This document shows positions 9,351 to 16,505 of a stretch of 64,000 nucleotides of DNA, one piece after another. Every line of letters starts with the position of its first letter. Position 1 is the first letter of the stretch. A program made the position numbers and the translations under genes. Source of the DNA: Stigmatella aurantiaca DW4/3-1 (GTDB taxonomy: Bacteria > Myxococcota > Myxococcia > Myxococcales > Myxococcaceae); contig NC_014623.1 of NCBI RefSeq assembly GCF_000165485.1, forward strand, positions 3,491,501 through 3,555,500, read 5' to 3'. The notes under the pieces were generated by a model. That model did not search any database. It was not told the origin of the DNA and was given only the letters and a program-made list of their open reading frames with translations.

Positions 9351-9375
9351 CGGATATGAATCCGTTATAGCGGAT
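9351..9375. promoter_or_regulatory. Operator-like alternating CGGAT/ATCCG repeats before the carbonic anhydrase gene
   Basis: CGGAT at 9351-9355, ATCCG at 9360-9364 and CGGAT at 9371-9375 alternate in orientation with 4- and 6-base spacers. The segment 9360-9375 is a near-perfect palindrome (ATCCGTTATAGCGGAT). It overlaps the predicted -10 box, the position expected of a repressor site. The binding protein is unknown. Confidence 0.45.
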
Positions 9376-9399
9376 AGCGTCCGGAGCCGACCCTGTCAA
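9371..9399 (-). promoter_or_regulatory. Predicted sigma-70-type promoter of the carbonic anhydrase gene
   Basis: On the minus strand a perfect -35 box TTGACA (complement of 9394-9399) is followed after 17 bases by TATCCG (complement of 9371-9376). The -35 is strong and the -10 weak. The start codon is about 65 bases further on. Confidence 0.4.
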
Positions 9400-9491
9400 G
9401 GTGGGGAGGGGGCCGCAACGTCTTGAGGGGCTCGTGCCGGGCGGTTGCAGGCTTGTGGACGGCCAGTCGCCGCGGGGGGAAGGTTCGCCCC

Positions 9492-10976
9492 GTGAGAGTG
9501 CCCCCTCCCTGGATTTGCCGCGTCGCTGTGCTGGTGGTGTGGGGGGCGCTGACGGCTTGCCACCGGGACGCAGGCTCGGGGCTCGAGCGGGTGCGGCGCG
9601 CGGGGGTGCTTCGCTGGGGCGCGGATGCGCAGGGCGGGGAGCCCTATGCGATGGAGGATCCCTCGCGGCCCGGCCAGTACCAAGGATTCGAGGTGGAGCT
9701 GGCGGATGCGCTGGGGCGTGAGTTGGGTGTCCGCGCCGAGCTGGTTCAGAACGATTGGTCCAATCTCATCCCCGCCCTGGAGCGCGGTGGCTCCTTCGAC
9801 GTGGCCATGAATGGCATGGAAATCACTCCAGCCCGCGCGGGCCGGGTGCTTTTCACGCGGCCCTACTACCTGTTCAACCTGCTGCTCATGGCCCGGCGGG
9901 ACGATGCCTCCGTGTCGGGACTCGAGTCCCTGCGGGGGCGCCGGGTAGGCACCCTGTCCAACTCGCTCGCGTGGGATCTGCTGCTGAAGAGCGGCGCCCA
10001 GGCCATTCCCTACGAGGGCGTCGAGGAGCCCTATATCGACCTGGAACAGGGGCGGTTGGACGCGGTGCTGATGGATGACCTCATCGCGCAACGCTACGGC
10101 CTGCCGAAGGCGGCGCTGCGGAGCGTGGGGGAGGTGGGGCAGGGGTACTACGCCATCGCCGTGAGGCGCGGCGAAGAGGACCTCCGGCAGGCGCTCGATG
10201 AGGCGCTGGGGCGTATCGCCCGCTCGGGGGAGCTCCGGGCCATTTTGAACCGCTGGCGCATCGACAATGCCGCGCAGCAGCGCATGGTCGAGTGGAACGA
10301 GGCGCAGACGCGCGAGGTGCTGGCCTCCACGCAGGCTCCCTCCCTGGAGCAAGGCCACGTCGTGATGTTCTTCCAGGCGGCGGGGGTGACCCTGCTCGTC
10401 TCGGTGGGGGCCATGGCGCTGGCCGTTCCGCTGGGATTGCTGCTGGCGCTGGTGCGGCTCTACGGGCCCCGGTGGCTGAGCCGGTTGGCCACGGCCTACG
10501 TGGAACTGCTGCGCGGCACCCCCGTGTTGCTGCAACTCTATGTCCTCTATTTCGGGCTTGCGGGCGTGTTGCGGCTGGACGCGTTCAGCGCCGCCATCCT
10601 GGGGCTGGGGCTCAACTACGCGGCCTACGAGGCGGAGGTGTACCGCGCGGGGGTCCTGGCCGTGCCCCGAGGGCAGATGGAGGCGGCGCTGGCGCTGGGG
10701 ATGACCACCCCGCTGGCGCTGCGCCGGGTGGTGGTGCCTCAAGCCTTCCGGGTGGCACTCCCAGGGGTGACGAACGACTTCATCGCCTTGTTGAAGGACA
10801 GCTCGCTGGTGTCCGTCATCTCCGTGGTCGAGCTGACCAAGCGCATGACGATCGTCTCCGTGGATGTCCGGAGCTGGCTGCTGCCGGGGGCGCTGTGCGC
10901 GGCGCTCTACCTGGCGATGAGTTACCCCTTGTCCCGTCTGGCCCGGTGGCTCGAGGCGAAGCTGGAGCGCGCATGA
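9492..10976 (+). CDS. Amino-acid ABC transporter: substrate-binding lipoprotein fused to permease
   Basis: A 494-residue fusion. Residues 1-23 form a lipoprotein signal peptide ending in the lipobox LTAC (Cys23). Residues about 30-265 are a family-3 solute-binding domain of the polar amino-acid type (opening [15 protein letters not shown], then [15 protein letters not shown]). Residues about 290-490 are a HisM/GlnP-type permease with five or so helices and the coupling EAA loop [21 protein letters not shown], beginning with the conserved [12 protein letters not shown]. Such SBP-permease fusions keep the binding domain tethered to the pore. The GTG at 9492 has GGGGGAAGG eight bases before it; a TTG 69 bases earlier would put a long arginine-rich tail before the signal peptide. 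The ATPase start overlaps its stop. Confidence 0.9.
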   Translation: MRVPPPWICRVAVLVVWGALTACHRDAGSGLERVRRAGVLRWGADAQGGEPYAMEDPSRPGQYQGFEVELADALGRELGVRAELVQNDWSNLIPALERGGSFDVAMNGMEITPARAGRVLFTRPYYLFNLLLMARRDDASVSGLESLRGRRVGTLSNSLAWDLLLKSGAQAIPYEGVEEPYIDLEQGRLDAVLMDDLIAQRYGLPKAALRSVGEVGQGYYAIAVRRGEEDLRQALDEALGRIARSGELRAILNRWRIDNAAQQRMVEWNEAQTREVLASTQAPSLEQGHVVMFFQAAGVTLLVSVGAMALAVPLGLLLALVRLYGPRWLSRLATAYVELLRGTPVLLQLYVLYFGLAGVLRLDAFSAAILGLGLNYAAYEAEVYRAGVLAVPRGQMEAALALGMTTPLALRRVVVPQAFRVALPGVTNDFIALLKDSSLVSVISVVELTKRMTIVSVDVRSWLLPGALCAALYLAMSYPLSRLARWLEAKLERA

Positions 10977-11767
10977 TCGAGGTTCGCGGGCTGACCAAGC
11001 GCTACGAGGGCCGCACGATCCTGGACGGCATCAGCGCGCAGTTTGGCCGGGACGAGGTGGTGGCCTTGGTGGGCCCCTCCGGTGGAGGGAAGAGCACGCT
11101 GCTGCGGTGCCTCAACGGGCTGGAGACCTTCGACGCGGGAACGGTGCAGGTCGGTGAGCACCACCTCTCCCCCGGGGGCGCGAAGGCGCGCGGCAAGGAG
11201 ATCTGGAGCATCCGGCAGCGGGTGGGCTTCGTCTTCCAGCAGTGGCACCTGTTCTCGCACCGCACGGCGTTGGGCAACGTCATCGAGGCGCCCATGCACG
11301 TGAAGCGCCAAAGCCTCCGCGAGGCCACGGAGCGTGGGCGCGAGCTGCTCGCCAAGGTGGGCCTGTCGAACCGGGAGGAGGCCTACCCCTCGGAGCTGTC
11401 CGGGGGCGAGCAGCAACGGGTGGCCATCGCGCGGGCGCTGGCGATGAACCCCGAGGTGCTCCTGATGGATGAGCCCACGAGCGCATTGGACCCCGAGCGG
11501 GTGGGCGCGCTCATCACCCTGCTGGCGCGCCTCCGGACCGAGGGGCTGTCGATGGTGGTGGTGACGCACGAGATGCGCTTTGCGCATGCGCTGGCGTCGC
11601 GGGTGCTGGTACTCCATGGGGGGCGCATCATCGAGGAGGGCCCCCCGGGAGAGGTGCTGGCGCGTCCCCAACACGAGCGGACGCGCGCCTTCCTCGGCTT
11701 GACGCCTTCCGGGGTGGCTACTGCGTCGAAATCACCGCCCCCAGCCGGCGAATCCCCTCCCGGATGA
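10973..11767 (+). CDS. Amino-acid ABC transporter ATP-binding protein (GlnQ/HisP type)
   Basis: A 264-residue ATPase with Walker A GPSGGGKST, the Q-loop FVFQQWHLF, signature LSGGEQQR, Walker B LLMDEP and the switch histidine in VVTHEM. It powers the fused binding-protein/permease encoded just upstream. The start ATG shares four bases with that gene's stop (ATGA at 10973-10976), so translation is coupled. The last 17 residues or so (from about GVATASK) are a proline/serine-rich tail beyond the usual end of the family. The final 50 bases overlap, tail to tail, the convergent aminotransferase gene. A shorter protein would be enough for function, so the tail may be a recent read-through. Confidence 0.93.
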   Translation: MIEVRGLTKRYEGRTILDGISAQFGRDEVVALVGPSGGGKSTLLRCLNGLETFDAGTVQVGEHHLSPGGAKARGKEIWSIRQRVGFVFQQWHLFSHRTALGNVIEAPMHVKRQSLREATERGRELLAKVGLSNREEAYPSELSGGEQQRVAIARALAMNPEVLLMDEPTSALDPERVGALITLLARLRTEGLSMVVVTHEMRFAHALASRVLVLHGGRIIEEGPPGEVLARPQHERTRAFLGLTPSGVATASKSPPPAGESPPG

Positions 11768-12932
11768 GCTCGGGGGGCCGGTTGGAGTAGTTCAGGCGCA
11801 TGAACTCCTTGCGCGCGTGGGCGGCGAAGAAGCTCGTGCCGGGGACGAAGGCCACCTTCTTCTCGAGGGCCTTGGGGAAGAGCTCCTCGGCGCTCATGCC
11901 CGGCGGCAGCTCCACCCAGACGAACATGCCGCCATCCGGCTGCGTCCAGCGGGTCCCCGGGGGCATGTTCTCCTTCAGGGCGTCGAGCATCACCAGGCAC
12001 CGCTCTCCGTACTGGGCACGGAGCTGGTTCAGGTGGCCGGTGTAGTCGAACTGATTCAGCAGCTTGAGGGTCGCCCGCTGGGCCAGCGTGGCGGTATGCA
12101 GGTCCGAAGCCTGCTTGGCGATGGTGAGGCTGCGGACGAGCTCGCGGGGGCCGGTCACCCAGCCAATGCGCAGCCCGGGGGCGAGCGTCTTCGAGAACGT
12201 GCCCAGCTGGAGGACGACGCCCTCGGTGTCCAGGGATGCCAGCGACGGCAGGGGCTTGCCGCGGAAGCGCAGCTCGCCATACGGGTCATCCTCGAGGATG
12301 AGCACCCGGTGGCGCTGGGCGAGCCGGACGAGCATGTGCCGGCGCTCGAGCGAGAGGCTGGTGCCCTTCGGGTTGTGGAAGTTGGGGACGATGTAGATGA
12401 GCTTGGGACGGCGCTCGATGAGGATGCGCTCCAGATCGTCCACGCGCATGCCGTCATCGTCGCTGCCCGCGACGGCGAACGAGGCCTCGTACCCGCTGAA
12501 AGTCTGCAGCGCGGCCAGGTAGCTGGGATTCTCCACCACCACCACGTCGCCCGGATCCAGCAGCACCTTGGCCGTCAGCTCGATGCCCTGCTGAGAGCCA
12601 CAGGTGATGAGCACCTGCTCCGCGGTGGCGCGCAGGCCGCCCTTGGCCAGGTGTGAGCAGATCCACTCCCGGAGGGGGGCGAAGCCCTCGGTGGTGCTGT
12701 ACTGCAACGCGGCGGGGCCCTCCGAGGCGAAGACCTCGGCATGGGCCTGGGCAATGGCGGCCACGGGGAACAGCTCGGGCGCGGGCAGCCCGCCCGCGAA
12801 CGAGAGGATGTCGGGACGCTCGGCCACCTTGAGGATTTCGCGGACGGCGGACGCCTTGAGCTGCGTCATGCGGTGGGCGAGTGGGAACTCCGCCTTGGGG
12901 CGGGCGAGCGGGAGGGGGGTGGCGGGAATCAA
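11718..12932 (-). CDS. PLP-dependent class I/II aminotransferase (LysN/2-aminoadipate transaminase-like)
   Basis: A 404-residue fold-type I aminotransferase. The PLP lysine is in GTFSKTLAPGLRIGW, the cofactor-binding tyrosine region in ILEDDPYGELRF, and the family opening in ILSFAGGLPAPELFP. The closest recognisable group is the PLP-dependent 2-aminoadipate/aromatic aminotransferases without a GntR domain. The start is TTG at 12932, preceded by AAAGGAGA six bases upstream, one of the best ribosome-binding sites in the window. The TTG shares bases with the TGA stop of the Lrp/AsnC gene (TTGA), so the enzyme is translationally coupled to its probable regulator. Amino-acid-responsive control is therefore likely. 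The substrate cannot be read from sequence. Confidence 0.9.
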   Translation of the reverse strand: MIPATPLPLARPKAEFPLAHRMTQLKASAVREILKVAERPDILSFAGGLPAPELFPVAAIAQAHAEVFASEGPAALQYSTTEGFAPLREWICSHLAKGGLRATAEQVLITCGSQQGIELTAKVLLDPGDVVVVENPSYLAALQTFSGYEASFAVAGSDDDGMRVDDLERILIERRPKLIYIVPNFHNPKGTSLSLERRHMLVRLAQRHRVLILEDDPYGELRFRGKPLPSLASLDTEGVVLQLGTFSKTLAPGLRIGWVTGPRELVRSLTIAKQASDLHTATLAQRATLKLLNQFDYTGHLNQLRAQYGERCLVMLDALKENMPPGTRWTQPDGGMFVWVELPPGMSAEELFPKALEKKVAFVPGTSFFAAHARKEFMRLNYSNRPPELIREGIRRLGAVISTQ

Positions 12933-13396
12933 AGGCGGTCTCCTTTCAGCGGGGGGGCGACGTACGTCTCCTCCTTGATGGATGAGAGAACGATGGTGCT
13001 GTGGGTGCGTGTCACTCCGTCGATGAGCCTCAGGGTCTGGACGAGCAGCGCATCGAGGGTCTTCGTGTTCGTGGTCCTCACCTTGAGGACGTAGGAGTCC
13101 TGCCCGGCGACCCGGTGGGCTTCGAGCACCTCCGGCATGGCCAGCACCTTCTGGGCGAACCCCTCGAAGTACTTCGGGTGCTCGATGCCCACGCCGATGA
13201 AGGCGGTGATGTCCTTGCCCAGCCGTGCGGCATCCACCTTCGCCGAGTAGCCGGTGATGACGCCCCGCTCCTCGAGCTTGCGGATGCGCTCGGCCACGGC
13301 GGGCTGGGACAGCCCGACCGCTCGGGACAGCTCCAGCTGGGTGGCCCGGCCATCCCGTTGGAGCAGGTCAATGATTCGAGAATCAAGGTCATCCAT
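12929..13396 (-). CDS. Lrp/AsnC family transcriptional regulator
   Basis: A 155-residue one-component regulator. The N-terminal winged helix-turn-helix spans about residues 1-60 (LDSRIIDLLQRDGRAT, then AVGLSQPAVAERIRKLEERG), and the C-terminal RAM ligand-binding domain spans about 70-150 (GQDSYVLKVRTTNTKTLDALL). Lrp/AsnC proteins form octamers and bind amino acids. It starts with ATG at 13396 and its stop overlaps the start of the aminotransferase gene by four bases, strongly suggesting that it regulates amino-acid catabolism by that enzyme, and probably itself. A good promoter and two AT-rich inverted repeats lie directly upstream. The amino-acid ABC importer next door may belong to the same regulon, but this is speculation. 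Confidence 0.93.
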   Translation of the reverse strand: MDDLDSRIIDLLQRDGRATQLELSRAVGLSQPAVAERIRKLEERGVITGYSAKVDAARLGKDITAFIGVGIEHPKYFEGFAQKVLAMPEVLEAHRVAGQDSYVLKVRTTNTKTLDALLVQTLRLIDGVTRTHSTIVLSSIKEETYVAPPLKGDRL

Positions 13397-13405
13397 CGCT
13401 GTTGG

Positions 13406-13421
13406 CCTTATTTTTATAAGG
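13406..13421. promoter_or_regulatory. AT-rich inverted repeat between promoter and start of the Lrp/AsnC gene
   Basis: CCTTAT and ATAAGG flank TTTT, making a perfect 6-bp inverted repeat just 10 bases before the start codon. Its composition contrasts sharply with the GC-rich surroundings and fits an Lrp-type site. Confidence 0.4.
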
Positions 13422-13436
13422 GACCCTGGTAAACCT

Positions 13437-13453
13437 CAAATAAGATATATTTG
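13437..13453. promoter_or_regulatory. Inverted repeat over the -10 box of the Lrp/AsnC promoter
   Basis: CAAATA-N5-TATTTG is a perfect 6-bp inverted repeat that covers the predicted -10 box. Negative autoregulation, common for Lrp/AsnC proteins, would fit. Confidence 0.45.
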
Positions 13454-13470
13454 ATGCGCAAAGATTTCAA
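13442..13470 (-). promoter_or_regulatory. Strong sigma-70-type promoter of the Lrp/AsnC-aminotransferase operon
   Basis: On the minus strand TTGAAA (complement of 13465-13470) and TATCTT (complement of 13442-13447) are separated by exactly 17 bases. The match to consensus is 5/6 for the -35 and 4/6 for the -10. Confidence 0.6.
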
Positions 13471-13537
13471 GTGCCGTGAAGGGCCATGCCCCCAGGCCTG
13501 GAGCGTCCGCCGGAGGTGGTCTGGGGTAAGGGGGGGA

Positions 13538-14299
13538 CTACTCGAAGCGGCCGTGGCGGCCCGCGCCCTGGGCGAAGCGCTGAGCACCCTTCACGGACTC
13601 GGTCTCCAGCACCTGGAAGCCCCGCTCGAACTCTCGCCGGAGGGCATCTTCCAAGGGGAGCCCCGCCTGCTCGTAGGCCGAGCGCCGGTCCGCCAGCATG
13701 CAGGCCTGAGGGAAGGCGGCGAGTTCGCGCGCCAGTGCTTCGGCTGCCTGGCGCGCGGTGCCCCGGGGAACCACCCGGTTGACGAGTCCCATGGTCAGCG
13801 CTTCCTGCGCTGACACGGGGCGGCCCGTGAGGATGAGATCCAGCGCGCGCGACAGGCCAATGAGCCGGGGCAGCCGCACGGTCCCCCCGTCAATGAGGGG
13901 GACGCCCCAGCGCCGGCAGAAGACGCCCAGGACGGCGTCCTCCTCGGCCACCCGGAGATCGCACCAGAGCGCCAGCTCCAGGCCTCCGGCGACCGCGTGG
14001 CCCGAGAGGGCGGCGATGACCGGCTTGCCGAGCATCATGCGCGAAGGGCCCATGGGACCATCCCCATCGGGCGCCAGCCGGGGCATCCGGCCCTCGGCCA
14101 CGGCTTTGAGGTCCGCGCCCGCGCAGAAGGTACCGCCCTCTCCCCAGAGGACTCCTACCTGGGAGTGGGAGTCCCTGTCGAAGGTGTGAAAGGCCTCCGC
14201 CAACGCGTGGGCCGTGGGGCCATCCACGGCATTGCGGACTTCGGGACGTTGGAGAACAACGGTGGTGATGGGGCCGTTTTTCTCGACGCGGAGGCTCAT
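13538..14299 (-). CDS. Enoyl-CoA hydratase/isomerase (crotonase) family protein
   Basis: A 253-residue crotonase-fold enzyme. Recognisable parts are the opening NGPITTVVLQRPEVRNAV, the first oxyanion-hole strand GTFCAGADLKAV, the second oxyanion motif SGHAVAGGLELALWCD, and EDAVLGVFCRRWGVPLIDGG, where hydratases carry a catalytic glutamate. Members act on acyl-CoA thioesters in beta-oxidation or related pathways. The ATG at 14299 begins the conserved part; a start 21 bases earlier is possible. Neighbours give no pathway context, so the substrate stays open. Confidence 0.88.
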   Translation of the reverse strand: MSLRVEKNGPITTVVLQRPEVRNAVDGPTAHALAEAFHTFDRDSHSQVGVLWGEGGTFCAGADLKAVAEGRMPRLAPDGDGPMGPSRMMLGKPVIAALSGHAVAGGLELALWCDLRVAEEDAVLGVFCRRWGVPLIDGGTVRLPRLIGLSRALDLILTGRPVSAQEALTMGLVNRVVPRGTARQAAEALARELAAFPQACMLADRRSAYEQAGLPLEDALRREFERGFQVLETESVKGAQRFAQGAGRHGRFE

Positions 14300-14355
14300 G
14301 GGGGGCGCAGACTGGCACAAGCCCTGGCCCCCGGGAAATCCCTCCAGAGCGTGGG

Positions 14356-15666
14356 CTAACCGCCCAGGGCGCCGTTGAGCAGCGGGGCGAGCACGCTCAT
14401 CCCCGGATCCTCGGCGTTGTAGCCGTTGGGCGGCTCATAGATGCGGACGCGCTGGTTCTCGTTGACGAAGCGCTTCAGGAAGACGTCCATCGTCACGAAC
14501 TCGCTGTAGCACTTGTAGCTCTGCACGAACGGCCACTCGAGGTACTCCCACGGGTAGCGCTTCTTCTCCATCTTCTGGCAGGCATGCGAGCCGACGAAGG
14601 TGATGATCGTGCTGCAGTGGCTGGCGTTGATGGGGCGCTCGTAGGGGATGAAGTAGCTGAAGTTGGGGTAGAGGTTCAGCTCCGCGACGAGCCGGTCCTG
14701 ATCCTTCTTCCAGTGGCTGAGCACCGACTCCTTGTCGTTGGGCGAGTAAAAGCGCTCGTAGGAGAAGCGCGAGTAGTTGTAGTCGCGCAGGTAACCCGTG
14801 TAGGCGAGCTGATCATTGGGGAACTCCCGGGCCACCATGCGGTTGATGGTGCCGAAGTCACCCTGGCTGAAAGAGGCCGGCAGCAGCGAGAACACCGAGT
14901 TGAGGTTCCAGGACTGGCGGATCGTGTCGTGCAGCGGCCGCGAGTCGAAGGTGATGTTCGGCGCCAGGTGGATGGGGCCCGAGTCGTTCAGCAGGTAGCC
15001 CTTCGCGGGATTGATGGCGCGGCGGATGAAGTAGTACGCGGACGAGGTGGCCGCCCCGCCGGCGCTGTAGCCGGTGACGAGCAGCTTCTGCACGCTGGGG
15101 AACTGCGTCTTGGCGTAGTTGGCCGCGGCCAGGGTGTTGGTGTAGCCGGCGTGGTGCCAGGTCAGCGGCGGGTTCGCCCCCGTCTGATCCACGTAGGTGG
15201 CGGCGTTGTTGCCCACGTGCACATCGCCCGTGCAGTACGGCAGATAGACGATGTTCCAGCCCTTCGTGACCAGGTCGGTCCGCGAGCGGCCCGGCAGGCC
15301 CGGGTCCGCGCCGTTGACGAGCGGCGAGACGTACTTCGCGGTGATTTGCTGCATGTAGTCATCCGCGATGCCGTTCGGATTGGCGGCGCCCAGCACCCCG
15401 GCGCGGCCGCTACAGGTGTCGTAATCCCAGCACGCGCCGCCACCTTCGAGCAGGAACAGCACGTTCGGGGAGCCCGTCTTGTGGACGAAGAACTTGTACT
15501 GAGAGCCATTGCCGCACTTGGTCCCTGGCAATTGCACCTTCTGCCAGGGGTAGGTGTTTCCTCCGTCGACGACGAGATCGATGATTGCGGGTAAGAGCAC
15601 TTCGCCGCGGGCGAGCCCGGGCGAGGCCACGAGGGCCAGAAGGCCCAGGAGAAGATGGCGCTTCAT
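14356..15666 (-). CDS. Secreted pectinacetylesterase (PAE/Notum family) hydrolase
   Basis: A 436-residue alpha/beta-hydrolase with an N-terminal signal peptide (hydrophobic [15 protein letters not shown], cleavage likely after ARG or LA). The family hallmarks are the [16 protein letters not shown] strand-turn that forms the oxyanion hole, the disulfide-rich layout, and the nucleophile elbow [12 protein letters not shown]. Pectinacetylesterases remove acetyl groups from plant pectin; bacterial members of unknown specificity are often called pectin acetylesterase-family proteins. The C-terminal half shows the pair [16 protein letters not shown] secreted polysaccharide or ester hydrolase fits the predatory and saprophytic life of myxobacteria. 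It is divergent to the next gene with a short shared promoter region (15667-15761). Confidence 0.85.
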   Translation of the reverse strand: MKRHLLLGLLALVASPGLARGEVLLPAIIDLVVDGGNTYPWQKVQLPGTKCGNGSQYKFFVHKTGSPNVLFLLEGGGACWDYDTCSGRAGVLGAANPNGIADDYMQQITAKYVSPLVNGADPGLPGRSRTDLVTKGWNIVYLPYCTGDVHVGNNAATYVDQTGANPPLTWHHAGYTNTLAAANYAKTQFPSVQKLLVTGYSAGGAATSSAYYFIRRAINPAKGYLLNDSGPIHLAPNITFDSRPLHDTIRQSWNLNSVFSLLPASFSQGDFGTINRMVAREFPNDQLAYTGYLRDYNYSRFSYERFYSPNDKESVLSHWKKDQDRLVAELNLYPNFSYFIPYERPINASHCSTIITFVGSHACQKMEKKRYPWEYLEWPFVQSYKCYSEFVTMDVFLKRFVNENQRVRIYEPPNGYNAEDPGMSVLAPLLNGALGG

Positions 15667-15761
15667 GACAGACCACTCCTGTTTGGGGAGATTTCCAGGC
15701 TATCCCGTGAACTCGAAAGGGGATAGGGGTTGTTGATGTGCCAGGAGGAGATGCGGTCGAC

Positions 15762-16460
15762 ATGGGCGTGAACGTTTTTGGGAAGTCATTGCCGCGGCGC
15801 GTCGTGGGAGGGGCCGTCGTGTTGGGGCTGGGTGTGTGCCTTTGGTTTGGGCTCACGGCGCGACAGGAGGCCCCCGCGCCCGGAGAATCCACGCCCGCCG
15901 CTCCTGCCCCTGCATTGGCTTCACCCGCTCCGTCCGCCTCGGCGTCTCCGGGGCCTGCTCCTTCCCGTGAGCCGGAGGGTTTGACGCAGTCTGTCCAGGT
16001 TCCTTCGTTCGAGCCCGAGGAGACGTCGCCCGCCGGGTATCCGGTCAACCTGGAGCAGCTGAAACAGCGGCTTCCGGAAAATCTGTACTGGAAGACCGCC
16101 GCGCCCACGAAAGATCCCCAGCTGCTTCAGGAGCGCGCCGAACAGGAGCGTCACCAGAATGCCCTCTTCGGCAAGATTCAGGCGGGCGATGCCTCCGAGG
16201 AGGAGATCCAGCAGTACTACGATTACCGCCGCCAGCTCTCGGAGGACTACCTCTCGTTCGCCGCCCTGCTGCTGAGTGAGCAAGGCGAACAGCTCCCCGA
16301 GCGCGACCGGGGCGTCCTCGAGCTGAGCATCCAGATGCATCGGGGCCGGCTCAAGGAGCTTCCCCGGCAGCGCGAGGAGGCCCTCGCGCGCAAGGAACTT
16401 CAGGATCGGCGCCGGGAGGAATGGCGCCGCAGTGGAGGGGGGAACACCGTTCCCCCCTGA
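15762..16460 (+). CDS. Membrane-anchored protein with Pro/Ala linker and helical domain, unknown function
   Basis: A 232-residue protein. Residues about 12-30 form a single transmembrane segment (VVGGAVVLGLGVCLWFGL), about 31-75 are a Pro/Ala/Ser-rich linker, and about 90-232 are a charged, mainly alpha-helical domain rich in Glu, Gln and Arg with coiled-coil character. The topology (short cytoplasmic N-terminus, periplasmic helical domain) recalls periplasmic chaperones such as lipase foldases, but I do not see their signature motif. The ATG at 15762 has GGAGGAG 11 bases upstream and is preferred over a GTG eight codons earlier. Its divergent neighbour is the secreted pectinacetylesterase-like hydrolase, so a folding or export helper role is a testable guess only. 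Confidence 0.6.
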   Translation: MGVNVFGKSLPRRVVGGAVVLGLGVCLWFGLTARQEAPAPGESTPAAPAPALASPAPSASASPGPAPSREPEGLTQSVQVPSFEPEETSPAGYPVNLEQLKQRLPENLYWKTAAPTKDPQLLQERAEQERHQNALFGKIQAGDASEEEIQQYYDYRRQLSEDYLSFAALLLSEQGEQLPERDRGVLELSIQMHRGRLKELPRQREEALARKELQDRRREEWRRSGGGNTVPP

Positions 16461-16461
16461 A

Positions 16462-16500
16462 GGGCTCCCCGGTGAGCGGTCTCCGCCCTCCAGGGAGCCC
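16462..16500. terminator. Bidirectional terminator between convergent genes
   Basis: GGGCTCCC at 16462-16469 and GGGAGCCC at 16493-16500 form a perfect 8-bp stem between the stops of two convergent genes (16460 and 16506). The 23-base loop contains its own GC-rich partial hairpin. Confidence 0.55.
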
Positions 16501-16505
16501 CGGGT

